This document shows positions 10,867-22,800 of a stretch of DNA of 64,000 nucleotides, piece by piece (position 1 is the first letter of the stretch; each line of letters opens with the position of its first letter). The notes under the pieces were generated by a model. That model ran no database searches. It was not told the origin of the DNA and worked only from the letters and a program-made list of their open reading frames with translations. The stretch is taken from the NCBI RefSeq assembly GCF_026914265.1, contig NC_069135.1, positions 35,287,756-35,351,755 of the forward strand, in the 5' to 3' direction. This DNA is from Mya arenaria. Its lineage: Eukaryota; Mollusca; Bivalvia; Myida; Myidae. A program made the translations under genes and the position numbers.

Positions 10867-11906
10867 AATGCGATGTCAAACATACGACCGTCGTAGCGTT
10901 CCATAGTCTTCATTATATTTAATGCGTTCAAGATGAGTTCACCAGTTTTTTCGACACGTTTTGCATTAAGGTAAAAGGTTACTACCCTTAAGACCAAAGG
11001 CGATATGTGTGCTTTGGTATCAGGGACAGGGAGTGACGTTAAGCATGGGTCTATATTTATATATTTACACCTCAACTTCCATTCCTTAAATGACTGCCTT
11101 TCGGCAATTGCGTTTATCAATCGATGAACGCAACATCTTCGGATATGTTCCGATCGCAATTCATCGCATAACAATATACATGAAAACTGTTGATCTTGTT
11201 AATGTTTGAATTGTTTGAATTGTGTCAGCAGGTCCAGTAAATTATAAATCAACGTTTTAGAAAGTGTTAAGTTATCATATTTTGAAACGTATTGTTGCCA
11301 ATAGTGTTTCAATTTTACGTTTAAAAGTGATTCGGACTCCACACACTTAGATCTGGCGTCGTATTCAATAAGCATCTTAGTAATAATTTTCAACTAAGTG
11401 AAAAAATGCCATTTTTCTAATTTGAATTTTAAGAAAACGAACAATGTTTGAACACCAAAAATATGAAAATAAGCAAGAAAATGGTCTAAACAATATATGC
11501 ATATGAATAAATCTGATGAAAAGTAGCGGGTATTTAAAATAATCGTTGTCAAAAATTACGAAATTCTAACTAAGTAGAAAATATTCACTAAGATGCTTAT
11601 TGAATACGGCCCCAGCCCAATCGCGTTCACACCCTGATAATGACATCAGCCCCGCAATCATTCCTTAATTAAACAATTTAGATCTGAAATAGAGAGGTTA
11701 GCTAACGTTAGCATTCGATGCAAGCGGGTATTCAAATCGCAAAAGTTAGCTGCAAGCACTTCATAGTTACTTGACCTAGGGAGATGTAACAAGAAAGCCA
11801 ACAATTTTTCGCATATTGCTATTAATAAATGCAAATGCATATATTTATTTATTGACATGTACATGTAAGTAGAGATTCCCGTAGCTGCTGTTTGATGAGC
11901 ATACAC
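10867..11906 (-). pseudogene. Decayed reading frame of unknown origin, split by a small element
   Basis: Three open stretches on the minus strand (11906-11658, 11393-11199 and 11174-10867) lie in one frame. They are separated only by in-frame stops (TAA after QFKQFKH, TGA after LIKE) and by a short inverted-repeat element at about 11350-11615. Legible parts include YEVLAANFCDLNTRLHRML, RSKCVESESLLNVKLKHYW, NLTLSKTLIYNLLDLLTQF and INAIAERQSFKEWKLRC. It looks like an alpha-helical, lysine-rich protein, but I do not recognise the family. The lack of introns and the single frame suggest a retrocopy or part of a transposon protein. It could also be an exon of an unseen minus-strand gene, though the stops argue against that. 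Confidence 0.45.
11350..11615. mobile_element. Small inverted-repeat element (CCGTATTCAATAAGCATCTTAG)
   Basis: The left end TCGTATTCAATAAGCATCTT and the complement of the right end CCGTATTCAATAAGCATCTT match over about 40 bases, continuing through TTTTCAACTAAG / TTTTCTACTTAG. The interior has no coding capacity. It lies within the decayed minus-strand frame. Ends of the GGCCGTATTC kind are common among animal MITEs; the superfamily is not decided. Confidence 0.7.
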
Positions 11907-13171
11907 GATAACGATTTTTGATCAGAAAAGCGATTTTCTTTCAAATAACTTTTGATTTAATCAGATCACTTGACTATTAAGTTTGAACAAACTTTACAAT
12001 GGACCACGTATCTCTTAATAACCGGATGTAGTTATCACTTTTCTTCTTATAGACTGCGCTATGATTTCGCCTTTAATTTCACGTGATACCTATTCGATAA
12101 AATGGGGGAAAAAAGTACATGTACACTGATTTTCTTTTTTGAACTGGGTGCATTTTATTTCACGGGGTACTTAACAGTGACTAACAATTACGAATTATGT
12201 TGAACAACGCATACTTAGTTTATTCCTTCCTGAAGATTAAATGGAACAGGGAGATAACTCAAATTTGCCTTAAACATATACAAACAGTAGTTTCATACCA
12301 TTGTTTTTCTGTGAAAACATTATTTATATCCATATTTGTATATTTTGTTTCGCCTTCAAAACACACGCATCTAATAATTAAGAGTACAGCATAGCGTGCA
12401 ATTATCTTGCTTTAAATCTAATCTATCGATAATCAATATGATTAACTAACAAATAACAATACGGCTGTATACATTGGGTATGGACTAATGTTTATCGTCT
12501 GGGTATTGGGGTGAATCGTCATTCTTCACATCACATACCCACAAAGCGAAATATAAGATCACAAAAAAGCCCACAAAATTTCCATGTAACGCGATAAGGT
12601 TTTGGAAGGTTTGAATTCATAATTACAGCGTTGTGTCATACTGGATATATTCAAATGCTCCACTTAAGTTAAGTTTTGTTGAAAGGAAGTGTACAGGTGA
12701 TTTAAGTTGGAATACAAGATGCACAATGTGAAAAACACGAAAGACAACGAAACAATAACACGCCACAGTATTACATATAGCCTTATATGGAAAAACCTTT
12801 GATTTCTATTTAAAAATGCCTGGATTAAAAGGAGGGGTATGAACTACTTGTTACTTTATTATCTCATTTATAGTATTTATAAACTTTTGTATTGAATTGG
12901 ACTTATTGGAGCATTTACATTTGTTGTATACATTTATACTGAAATGTTTGATATGGTCGATTCAAAATGAATATGGTCGTGCCTTAAGGCAAATTTATAT
13001 TGTAAACATTTTGAACTGTTTACATCCTGATCTTGCTTGATTTAATTCAGCACTAATTAAATACCTGAGGGCCATGGGTTTGACGTACTTTGCCTTAATT
13101 CATCCCCCTGTTGGGAACATGTTTTCTATCGTCTACCTCTATTTCAGTGTAAAACATATTTTAAATAAGAA
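11907..13171. other. No feature seen; possible home of the missing SLC6 first exon
   Basis: AT-rich sequence. I looked for a start-codon exon with a donor that could join the SLC6 exon at 13756 and found none I could support. Confidence 0.35.
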
Positions 13172-13305
13172 ATCATCATCATCATCATCATCATCATCGT
13201 CATCGTCGTCGTCGTCTTCATCGCCTTCGCCATTGTCATCATCATCATCTCATCATCATCTTCATCATCTTCATAATCATCATCATCATCATCATCTTCA
13301 TCATC

Positions 13306-13389
<84 letters not shown>

Positions 13390-13465
13390 TTCGTCATCAT
13401 CACCACCACCACCACCACCACCACCACCATCTTCTTCATCACCATCTTCATCATTATCATCACAT
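13172..13465. repeat. (ATC)n microsatellite, about 290 bp
   Basis: Long uninterrupted and variant TCA/TCG/TCT/CAC triplets. The apparent 171-codon frame of poly-Ser and poly-His is this tract translated, not a protein. It lies 290 bp upstream of SLC6 exon A. Confidence 0.9.
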
Positions 13466-13755
13466 TTCTTTATTTCTTTTCATCTCCTTAATATTATTAC
13501 CAACAACATTGTCAGACATTTATTGTCGGACTAATATACTATTGTTTAACAGCACTGTACGCCTTTTGATTTTATTTACAAAGATTTGACAGATATATAT
13601 ACAAGTACTAGTTGTTTAAGTGTTGTTATGTTTATTTTGATGTTCGTTCTTGTCCGTATTGCAACATATAAAACTTTTCAAAAATAGATGAACTCTAAAT
13701 GTTCCCCTGATCTGGTACTTAGTTTCAATTACCTGAGCTTCTTCTCCCCCGACAG

Positions 13756-13893
13756 TCAAGGGAGGGTAAGGGCGTGGCCGGAGACCAATCATCCATCGAC
13801 TCTACGGGCTCCGTGACCATCAGCCAGGTCAGCTTTGACCCAATACCCGGCGGTCCCCATGATAACAAGGCATTTGACGTCGGTACATCCAGG
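13756..13893 (+). CDS. SLC6 exon A (cytoplasmic N-terminus)
   Basis: 46 codons, phase 0 to phase 0, after CCCCCGACAG and before GTAAGA. It encodes a hydrophilic stretch ([10 protein letters not shown], then [19 protein letters not shown]) with no family motif, as expected for the variable N-terminus. The upstream exon with the start codon is not identified. Confidence 0.75.
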
Positions 13894-16800
13894 GTAAGAT
13901 TGCTTAGTGCAACATGAGAAATAAGTGTTAAAACAATAAAAGATAAAGAAAAAGTTTAGGCAATATCAAAGCAATATGGACGATTATGTTTACATAAACG
14001 ACACCACCACCACCACCACCACCACCACCACTACAACCAACAACAACAACAAGAACAAAGGAATTGTCATTTGTCTTCTGTGTAAAATTATAAAAGGTTG
14101 TGGTACCAAATTATCATTGTATTTTTTCTGAAGTCAAACTAATGACAATTCTATAAACCTCCTTAAATTACCAGATTACACTGCAAATACAGTTTTTAAA
14201 ATTCTTATGCCAAAATTATTAACCAACTCCACATTATCCCCCTTCCCATATAGGCCACACTGGATACCGTGGATACAGTGGACAGCCGGAAGCAGCTATA
14301 TGGTGTGGATGAGAACGAGGAGCGCGGCAACTGGAGCGGCAGGTTCGACTTCCTGTTGTCGCTCCTCGGGTATGCCGTCGGCCTCGGCAACGTCTGGAGG
14401 TTCCCATACCTCTGCTACAGGTAACTTCATAACTATAGCCGTAAAAGTTAAAGTTTATCTAGTTTTAACAACTCGATGCTGTTTAAATAGATCTGGAGTA
14501 AAGCTGTAACGCAATGACCGAAAAAAATCGCCGGCATCCGATTATGAATACGTTGTAAAAAGTACTGGTTCCGGAAAATCCGTCGAATTGGCTTGGGGCG
14601 AACGCATAACTCTTCAAGCAATCTTACTGGTACCCTTTATATGAGAGCTTAACCACTTAAGAATGAATGAAGGACAGTCTGACCACTTACAATAAGAGGT
14701 CGGGAATCATATGGCCGTGATAATGTCAATCGACTTCTTAAAGTGACACTGTTATTCAAAATCATTTCATACACATGTATAACAAAGATAAATTTTGAGT
14801 GATAAACCTTTAATTTCTTACTAAATATTGCATTTATGAAAATCATTAATTACTGATAACAAGATTGTAACCGTGTATTTATTAGCTGAAAACACAAACA
14901 TATTAAATGATTGGTGAGTGCTAAAAGATTTACATTGATCTTGAATTGTCTCATGAGATAGAAATACCCTGTTTTCAGCACCTTTCTTTCAAATTAAACT
15001 CAGTATCCTTCATAAGAACCATTGTTTTCAACATTTATTTATCATTTTAGGTATATCAAAACAATTGTTATTAATTATGGTAAATCTTATTTAGGAGTAA
15101 GAGTACATCTTAAAACTGCACTCTCACAGATTAAGCGTTTTGACAACTTTTTTATGTTTTGTCTTGGAACGAGCCAATTTTTGCGAAATTCCATGGAAAC
15201 CAGTTATATAAGACTGCTGACAAAAAATTAGATCGCAGATTTTTATATTAAAGTTAAAAAAAATGATGTTTTTATGCATTTTTTCTTAAACCGTTAGTAA
15301 CTGTTAAAAACATTAATTTTGGAATGGAAATATGAAAATCTACGATATGATATTTTGTCAGCAGTGTTATATCACAGGTTGTTATATACTTGCGCATAAA
15401 TTGGCCCATTCCAAGACAAAAATAAATAAATAAAAAGTTGTTAAAACGGTAAATCTCAATCGTAACAACTCGGCCATCTCCGGCAAGCTTCGAGATAGAC
15501 CTCGTAAATAGTAGTAAGGATATACGAAAGTGCGATGCGGCTGCCGGCGATTAACACCGTTTCAATCCGCGTAAAGAAGGCCCATTGTAACAACAAGGAG
15601 ATGGATTGTGTTAAATTAAATGTGCTTGTTTAAGAGAAAATATTTATTGTAACCTCAAAGAATGTTCGTTTTATGGATATTTAGATGTTTCCTTATAGTT
15701 GAAGCACTCTATTTCCTCTAGAAAAATCGTGAGCACACAGAAAATGTACTTGACAGTCATTGAAATGATCATACGGTTCATGGCATGCATGAATCTTTAC
15801 ATCGGATTAAATGCATGCATGGACTAAATGTCAACATTTTCTCAACAGTTATAGGAGTACCCTATGAAATGTAAGTTTTATTCATACTTTGCCGTGTTAT
15901 TTTACACACCATGCCTTGCCATTAAAACAACATTACTATTCTGTAAAATCATTGATTGCATTGTGCAGAGTTTTGTGGGTTGTGGTAGGATGGGTGTGAG
16001 CTTGGCACCCAGTCACCTTTACCAGCTGAAAGCTATGCATGCCTTTACTTCAGCATTATTGGGTTTGGGCTGCAGATTTTTTTGTATAAACAGTTCTGTG
16101 GGGTTAGGGTGGGGCGGTGACTATCCACGCAGTAAGCTCGATTGTTAGAGTACCAGTACACCGTTCATGTGGATATGCACCAGACAATTGTAACCACGCC
16201 CCCCCCCCAGGTCTGGGGAATAGTGGGGACTTTGACTTTCAGTACAGCCAACCCCGGCTAAAATCCCCACCCTGCGCGGACGATCCAATGGCAAAATCCC
16301 TGCCAAATGCCCCCACACCCCAGGGACTCTAGGTAAGGTCCATTACCCTTTATATTTTAAGCGAAGTTAAAACCACCGCATTCACCCAGCACTGCAGGGC
16401 CACCTGATAGGTAAAACACGGCCCATTTCCCCGGGTTAACCCCAGTATTCCCCTAAACCTGGGGGGGGGGGACAATTGACTGGTGCACTAAGTTGACAGA
16501 ACTTGTCTTAAAATTGTATTTGTTCAAGGCAGATCATGCTTCACTTTACCTCCTAGGCTGTGGATAAAACCCACTCATTAGAAGTTTCCTTACACATTAT
16601 ATTTGTCTTAATCTTTAATTATTAGTCTCAATATCTTTGAGTAAATTGTCATTTTTTATTAAAAACAACAACACCAAAAGAGTAACTGATAAGATACTCA
16701 ACCGATTTATTTTTTTGTAAATAAAAGCCATAACAAATATTTAGCCGGGTTACTAAGCTTTTCAGCAATGTATACCAGACTTTTTCAATAATACTTAATC

Positions 16801-19800
16801 TATTTTGAATAATTAGCCTTTAGATCACTCTTCACCAAATGACTCTTTTATGTCCAACTCCATAAAATGCAAACAAGAATAATTACAGTTTGGATCAACA
16901 TGTCTCTTTATTTTATTTTTAATATTAGTCAAGTAATAACAGAGCCATCTCAACTCAACTCAACTCATGCAATCCAATGTAAAATTAATGATAAATTAGG
17001 TTTTGCTCCCATTTTTACTTTCATTTCTGTGCCAAGCCCTTTTAAGTGCATTGAGTCTTTTGGGAGACTTCACAATATTTCTGGCGTTTAATCCCCATAT
17101 ATGGCTTTAAGTTGCCATACAAATTTAAGTCTTCATTACAAAAAATACTGTATGTCTCCACTTTAACCATAAACACACAAAGAGAGGACTATTTTAAGCA
17201 TTACCATGTGTCAGAATTAAAGATCTTTCTTTGCATTTTATTTGTCTAAATGTATTACCGGTCTCTTTAGCAATATCCTTGTGCCTCTTTGAGTACTTGG
17301 CTTGACAGTTTGGTTTTTAATACATTGTTTTGAATGTTTTATTTGTACACAACAATGATGATGATGATGATGATGACACTATGCTATGCCAAAACCTCAA
17401 CAAATTTTCTTCAAACAAAAAAGGACAGTCATTCAGAATAACTTTTATTACATCAATAAAGTATCTTGGAGGGGCTTGAACCCACAACCTTGGATTTGAG
17501 GCTTATCCTCTAGACCACTTTCACCTTTTCACATTTTAAAGAGCCCAGTTTTCAATATGGCATTTGCAAGGATGTGCCCTATTAAAGGCTTTTCTAAAGT
17601 CTTAAAAATTTAACTGAACAAAATAGTTCTCCTTTATTTGGTCTGCCAATGCCATCTGTTTCTGTTTTTGTAGTTATCTTCCCTCCTTAATATAGGAAAA
17701 CCACTTTAAGCGTAGATAAATCCTTTACCATATAACCCTTTTAAAATATGTGTCTGGGTGTATCTAATAATCACAGGCCAACAGATGACTTTTATCTGCA
17801 ACTTCACATCAGTATTGAGTCATCAAATATTTGAGATGACAAGATGTTTCACTGAATGCTTTGTTTCCATCTTGCACTCATTTCCCCAAGGTAGGCGTTG
17901 CAGTTGTGTTAGATGATTTCCATGCATTGCAGGTCAATCCTCATACAATGGCATTTTTGATTTCATTCGGATTCCAGTGCCTGAAATAGAAAACATAAAA
18001 TACAACAGAAATAATAGGAATTATATTGTCAGATCAATTATTTTAAAAGCCTGTACAACAACAGAAAAGTATTCACAAAATATTAAGTGCAACACCAATT
18101 TAAAGCTGCATCCCCACAGTTTTACTGTTCTGCCACCTTTTTATTTTTGTCTTTTAACGAGCCAATTGGCAATTATTGTGCAAATGTATGGAAACCAGTG
18201 ATATAGCACTACCATTACCTCATCCGCCTTTTTTCATTAGAACAAGCCAGGAATTCAGAGGCGGCTGCACCACTGGTACCATACTGCTCTCTGAAAATGA
18301 CAATAAGATTAAAATTTAAATGTCTGCATTTCATTGGCACAGTAAAATATAAGCATTTTTCAATGTTTCTGCATCACCACCACCGGTGGATATCAAAGAA
18401 TTTAACCATGAAGTTCAAACTGGGACCAATAATAGTAGTCTTACTCCCAGCTTGAAAGAAATGTGTGCTGGTTCAAACTCATTTTGCTAAACCACTTGAA
18501 TGAAGATCTAATTTAGAGAGCTATATTAGTGAACAGGCATCAATTGTTTCATTACATTAAGCTGTTCGATACCAACACTCACGGACATATAAACCATACA
18601 TCCTTGGTTAAAAGAATGTAAATTTTAATTATAAAAAAAAATCAAGTTAATGAAATGAAATGTATATCTGTTAGAATCTGTCAAATGGAAGGAGACTTTA
18701 CCCCACCCACTAAGAATTAATGACATTTCCATTTAGTTTCTCATTAGGGCTCTTTTAAAACCATTTTTATATTTTAATAAAATACAATAATATAAAAATA
18801 ACACTTACACACAAATAAGTGGTAACATTTACGCTCCTCATTCTGTCTTTGGTCTAACATATCTCTTGGTTGTTTGAACATCTTCTTGTCGGCCATGATG
18901 GACTATTTTCTTACGACCCGTATTATATCCGAGGCCATATCTTGATAATAGCCGAGGAGTTCCGATTGGGTAAATCTGTGAGAGTGCAGCTTTAACTTGA
19001 TGGTACATTTCAGAAATGGTGGAGGTGCGTTTCTCATACCGTTCGCCATTATGATGGTTATAGTTGGCATGCCCCTGTTTTACATGGAAGCCTCTATTGG
19101 TCAGTTTGCCAGTCGGGGACCAATGACCTGCTGGGGCTTTTCTCCCGTCTTTAAAGGCAAGTATCGCGATACTTTAGGTTGTAGTCATGTTTTTTAATGA
19201 ATTGCTTTAGAGCACATTGTAGTTGTAAAACATAAAAATACACATCGTATTAAGCTGAGACATTATATACTGGAGAACCGTCAATTCTCTAAGGAAGCTG
19301 TGTTTAAAGCAGCAATCTCACAGATTTACCGCTTTGACAATTTTTTTTAATTTCTGTCATGGAATGACTCATTTTTTGCGTAACTATCTGAAAACCAGTG
19401 ATATAAGACTGGTAACAAAAGACAAGATCGCAATTTTTCATATTTACTTTCAAAAAATAATGATTTATGGCATAAAGCGTTACTAACGCCATCTGATTTT
19501 TTGTCAGCAGTCTTATATCACTAGTTTCCACGCATTTTCGAAAAATATGGCTCGTTCCCAAATAAAAAATCAATAAAAACGTCAATCTGTGAGAGTGCAG
19601 CTTTAACGACACCCCACATTTTACAGGCGTAGGTATAGCGATGGTGCTGGTGTCAGCCATGACGTCCATGTACTACTACATGGTGCTGGTCTGGGCCATC
19701 TACTACATGTTTCCATCCTTCCACTATTACAGGTGTAGGAATAGCGATGGTGTTGGTGTCAGCCATGACGTCCATGTACTACAACATGGTGCTGGCCTGG

Positions 19801-22800
19801 GCCATCTACTACATGTTCGCATCCTTCCGCTCCGTCCTCCCCTGGACCGACTGTGATCCCAGGACCACGAAGAACAACGAATGTAAGACCATCCATTCGG
19901 AACTCCTCGGCCATTTTACATCGAAAACAACCTCGGATGTATACGGACGGTTTACAATGTTAGAAATCGGTACACTTTAACTACGCTGCAAGTAGGTCGC
20001 TTAGTAATTTCAATTTAGCAGTCTAACTTAATGACTAAACTCATGGGAAACTTAAATTAGTTTGCGGTAATATACTTTACTGGTAATGAATCTAAACGGT
20101 CATTTTTACGAACTACTTATACTGACGTACCGGCATACATCTAAGGTGGATTGCGATGTAAAAAGGCCAAGGAGTTCCGAATGTAAGACCATCAACAGTA
20201 CATGTTAAAGCGGCACTCTCACCGTTTTGACAACTTTTATTTATTTTTGGTCTTGGAATGAGCCAATTTTTGCGATAATGTCTGAAAACTAGTCATACAA
20301 GACTGCTGACAAAACAAATCGCAGATTCTTTTTTCATATTCATGTTCGAAAATTGATATTTTCATGGCTGAAACGCTATAGGAAAAAAGTTTTTCGGCAG
20401 TTTTCCAAATAATTCAGATCTGTACTATTGTGAATAATCTTATATGACTGAATTGAAGGCATTGATGCCATGGACAGCTAAAACTGAGATAAAAAAGAAA
20501 AAGAAAAAAAGTCAAAATTGTCAATCTGTAAAAGTGCAGCTTTAATGATTGAAAGTTACATTTTAATGCATGCGCAAATATAATCAAGAGACTAGACACC
20601 AGATGATACAACAGCAAGATAAAAAGAAAATTATCAAAAAACTTGCATAAAATTGATATTGTTTCGTTCATCGCTTTGATTCTTTCTCACTGATGTATCA
20701 CATCGATTTCGAAACATGCATCTATCGCAGTTTTTGCGGTGTTTTTTAATTATAACTTCACAAGTGTTGTCTACCGCTTCAATACCAGTAAGTTTAACAA
20801 TATCATCGGTATATTTATCTGCACTAATAAACAGGTTTATGATTTCAATAACCATTATAAGCTATTTCTTAACAAGGAAACTCCGAGTTGACAGCAACAT
20901 GATATTCATGTAAAATGATGAATTATCGGCCTCTTACTAGCTTGCATTGATAATTATAGGCTTGTTTTGAGGAAACACTGTTATTGCTGATTTGAAGACA
21001 ATCTGGTGTTTATTCCCTGAAAAAACACAAATAAAGAATTTATCAGAAATTTGAGTTAAGAAGTTTAATGAAAATCAAACGGATGAAGAGACGGACGCAA
21101 CACGGACGGGTTGACGAAGGCATGGATTACGGAGAGAGAGACGGCCATGGAACGAAATCATACTGTATAGAAATGCACATGGATACATCATTTAACAAAA
21201 CGCCTTTATAACGTGCAGGGTGTTCGGGTAACGTGCCTCGGGCGGCTTGTACGGAAGACTCCCAGGTTAAGGCGGCTAATGGCACGTGTTGGAGCGCGGA
21301 GGGTGAAATGGTTGGCGTCTGGGACGATGACCTTCTCAAGGACCACGAGGGCATATACAGGCGCTCACCCGCAGAGATCTACTGGAAGTACGTTTATTAT
21401 CTCAAAACTGTGTCTTTTATTCTTCTCATTTGTGATCAAATAAAAAACATACATTAAAATTAGGCCATATCCATCCGACTCTTTTCAGTATCGAGAAATG
21501 TCCTCGTGCACTAAATGTTAATGTGTTTCATCTTAATATATTTAACGGATTTACTGTATAAACGAACCTTTATAACATGAGTTTAAATAATAAAATCGTT
21601 TAAACATTTTACAATTAAATTACTTAACGTCATACGTTGGTCCCCCGACTGCTGAAACACATTATAATATAAGTCAGTCAGGTAACGGCGGCCGTCTTGG
21701 ATTTTGGCGGCCATATTGAATGAATTCGGAGTGGGTCCTGAGCTTTCTCAAATTATATTTACATTTTTTGCAAGTAAATTTCAAAACGCAACATGCACAA
21801 TTTCTTTCATAATATGACCGGGCTATTGTGTAGAATATTAATGACTAAGATCGTTTCATACAATCCGCACCTCTCAATCATTTCAAATTTACCAAGCATA
21901 TTTCCACTAAACGAAATATTTACAATGAAAAAACAAGAACACCGACCATTCATAATTGTTTTCAGCGTAATTCTTATCTCTGATTCCTTTTATTATCTCA
22001 GTAATGTCGTGCTGCAGTTGAGTGATGGTATAGACGATTTCGGAGAGCCTCACTGGTACCTCGTGTTGTGCCTCCTCCTCGCCTGGATCACTGTCTTCTT
22101 CTGCCTCATCAAGGGCATCAAAACCACCGGAAAGGTAATCGGAAAAGTAACGTGTGTTGAGCTATTTTGGCAATGATATGTGTAGTGAGGTTTATGGGCA
22201 AGGTAACGTGTGTTGAACTTTATTTGGAATGGTATATGTAGTGAGGTTTATGGGCAAGGTAACTTGTATTGACCTTTATTGGCAATGGTATATGTAGTGA
22301 GGTTTATGGGCAAGGTAACGTGGGTTAACCTTTATTGACAATGGTATATGTAATGAGGTTTATGGGCAAGGTAACTTGTGTTGACCTTTATTGGCAATGG
22401 TATATGTAGTGAGGTTTATGGGCAAGGTAACGTGTGTTGAGCTTTATTTGCAATGAAATATGTAATGAGGTTTATTGGCAAGGTAACGTTTGTTGACATT
22501 TATTAGGAACAGTTTAAGTGATGTTTATGGGTAAGGTAACACGTGTTAATCTTTATTGGCAATGGTTTATGTAGTGATGTTTATGGGCAAGGTAACTTGT
22601 GTTGACATTTATTAGAAATAGTTTATGAAGTGATGTTTATGGGCAAAGTAACACGTGTTAACCTTTATGGGACATGGTTAATGTAGTGTTGTTTATGGGC
22701 AAGGTAACACGTGTTAACCTTTATTGGCAATGGTTTATGTGGTGATGTTTATGGGCAAGGTAACACTTGTTAACCTCTATGGGCAATGATTTATGTAGTG

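Larger units (their letters stand above)
14421..19013 (+). other. SLC6 intron B-C, 4.6 kb, filled with small repeats
   Basis: Holds repeat F6 (14737-15110), foldback F1 copy 2 (15114-15460), MITE F4 (16176-16487), a tRNA-like SINE head (17460-17530) and a split F1 relic (18104-18205 and 18970-18991). The remaining stretches, 15461-16175, 16488-17459 and 18206-18888, show nothing else that I recognise. Confidence 0.7.
19157..19732 (+). other. SLC6 intron C-D, GC-AG type
   Basis: Begins GCAAGT. Most of it is foldback element F1 copy 4 (19308-19602). It has two candidate 3' ends, ATTTTACAG at 19626 and CTATTACAG at 19732; only the second gives an open frame onward. Confidence 0.75.
19883..21218 (+). 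other. SLC6 intron D-E
   Basis: Holds the CATTCGG MITE (19894-20183) and foldback F1 copy 5 (20219-20541). From 20546 to 21218 I see nothing else. The acceptor is ACGTGCAG. Confidence 0.7.

Noticed and set aside
13074..13589. 171-codon frame of poly-Ser and poly-His
   Set aside because: It is the translated (ATC)n/(CAC)n tract with AT-rich flanks; no motif and no splice context.
17460..17530. Possible tRNA gene on the minus strand
   Set aside because: A and B boxes fit, but no acceptor stem and no clean anticodon arm; kept as a SINE head.
19641..19856. 71-codon frame reading D1 into D2
   Set aside because: Starts as SLC6 TM3 but leaves the frame at the D1/D2 joint; listed as a possible frame-breaking exon, not as a protein.
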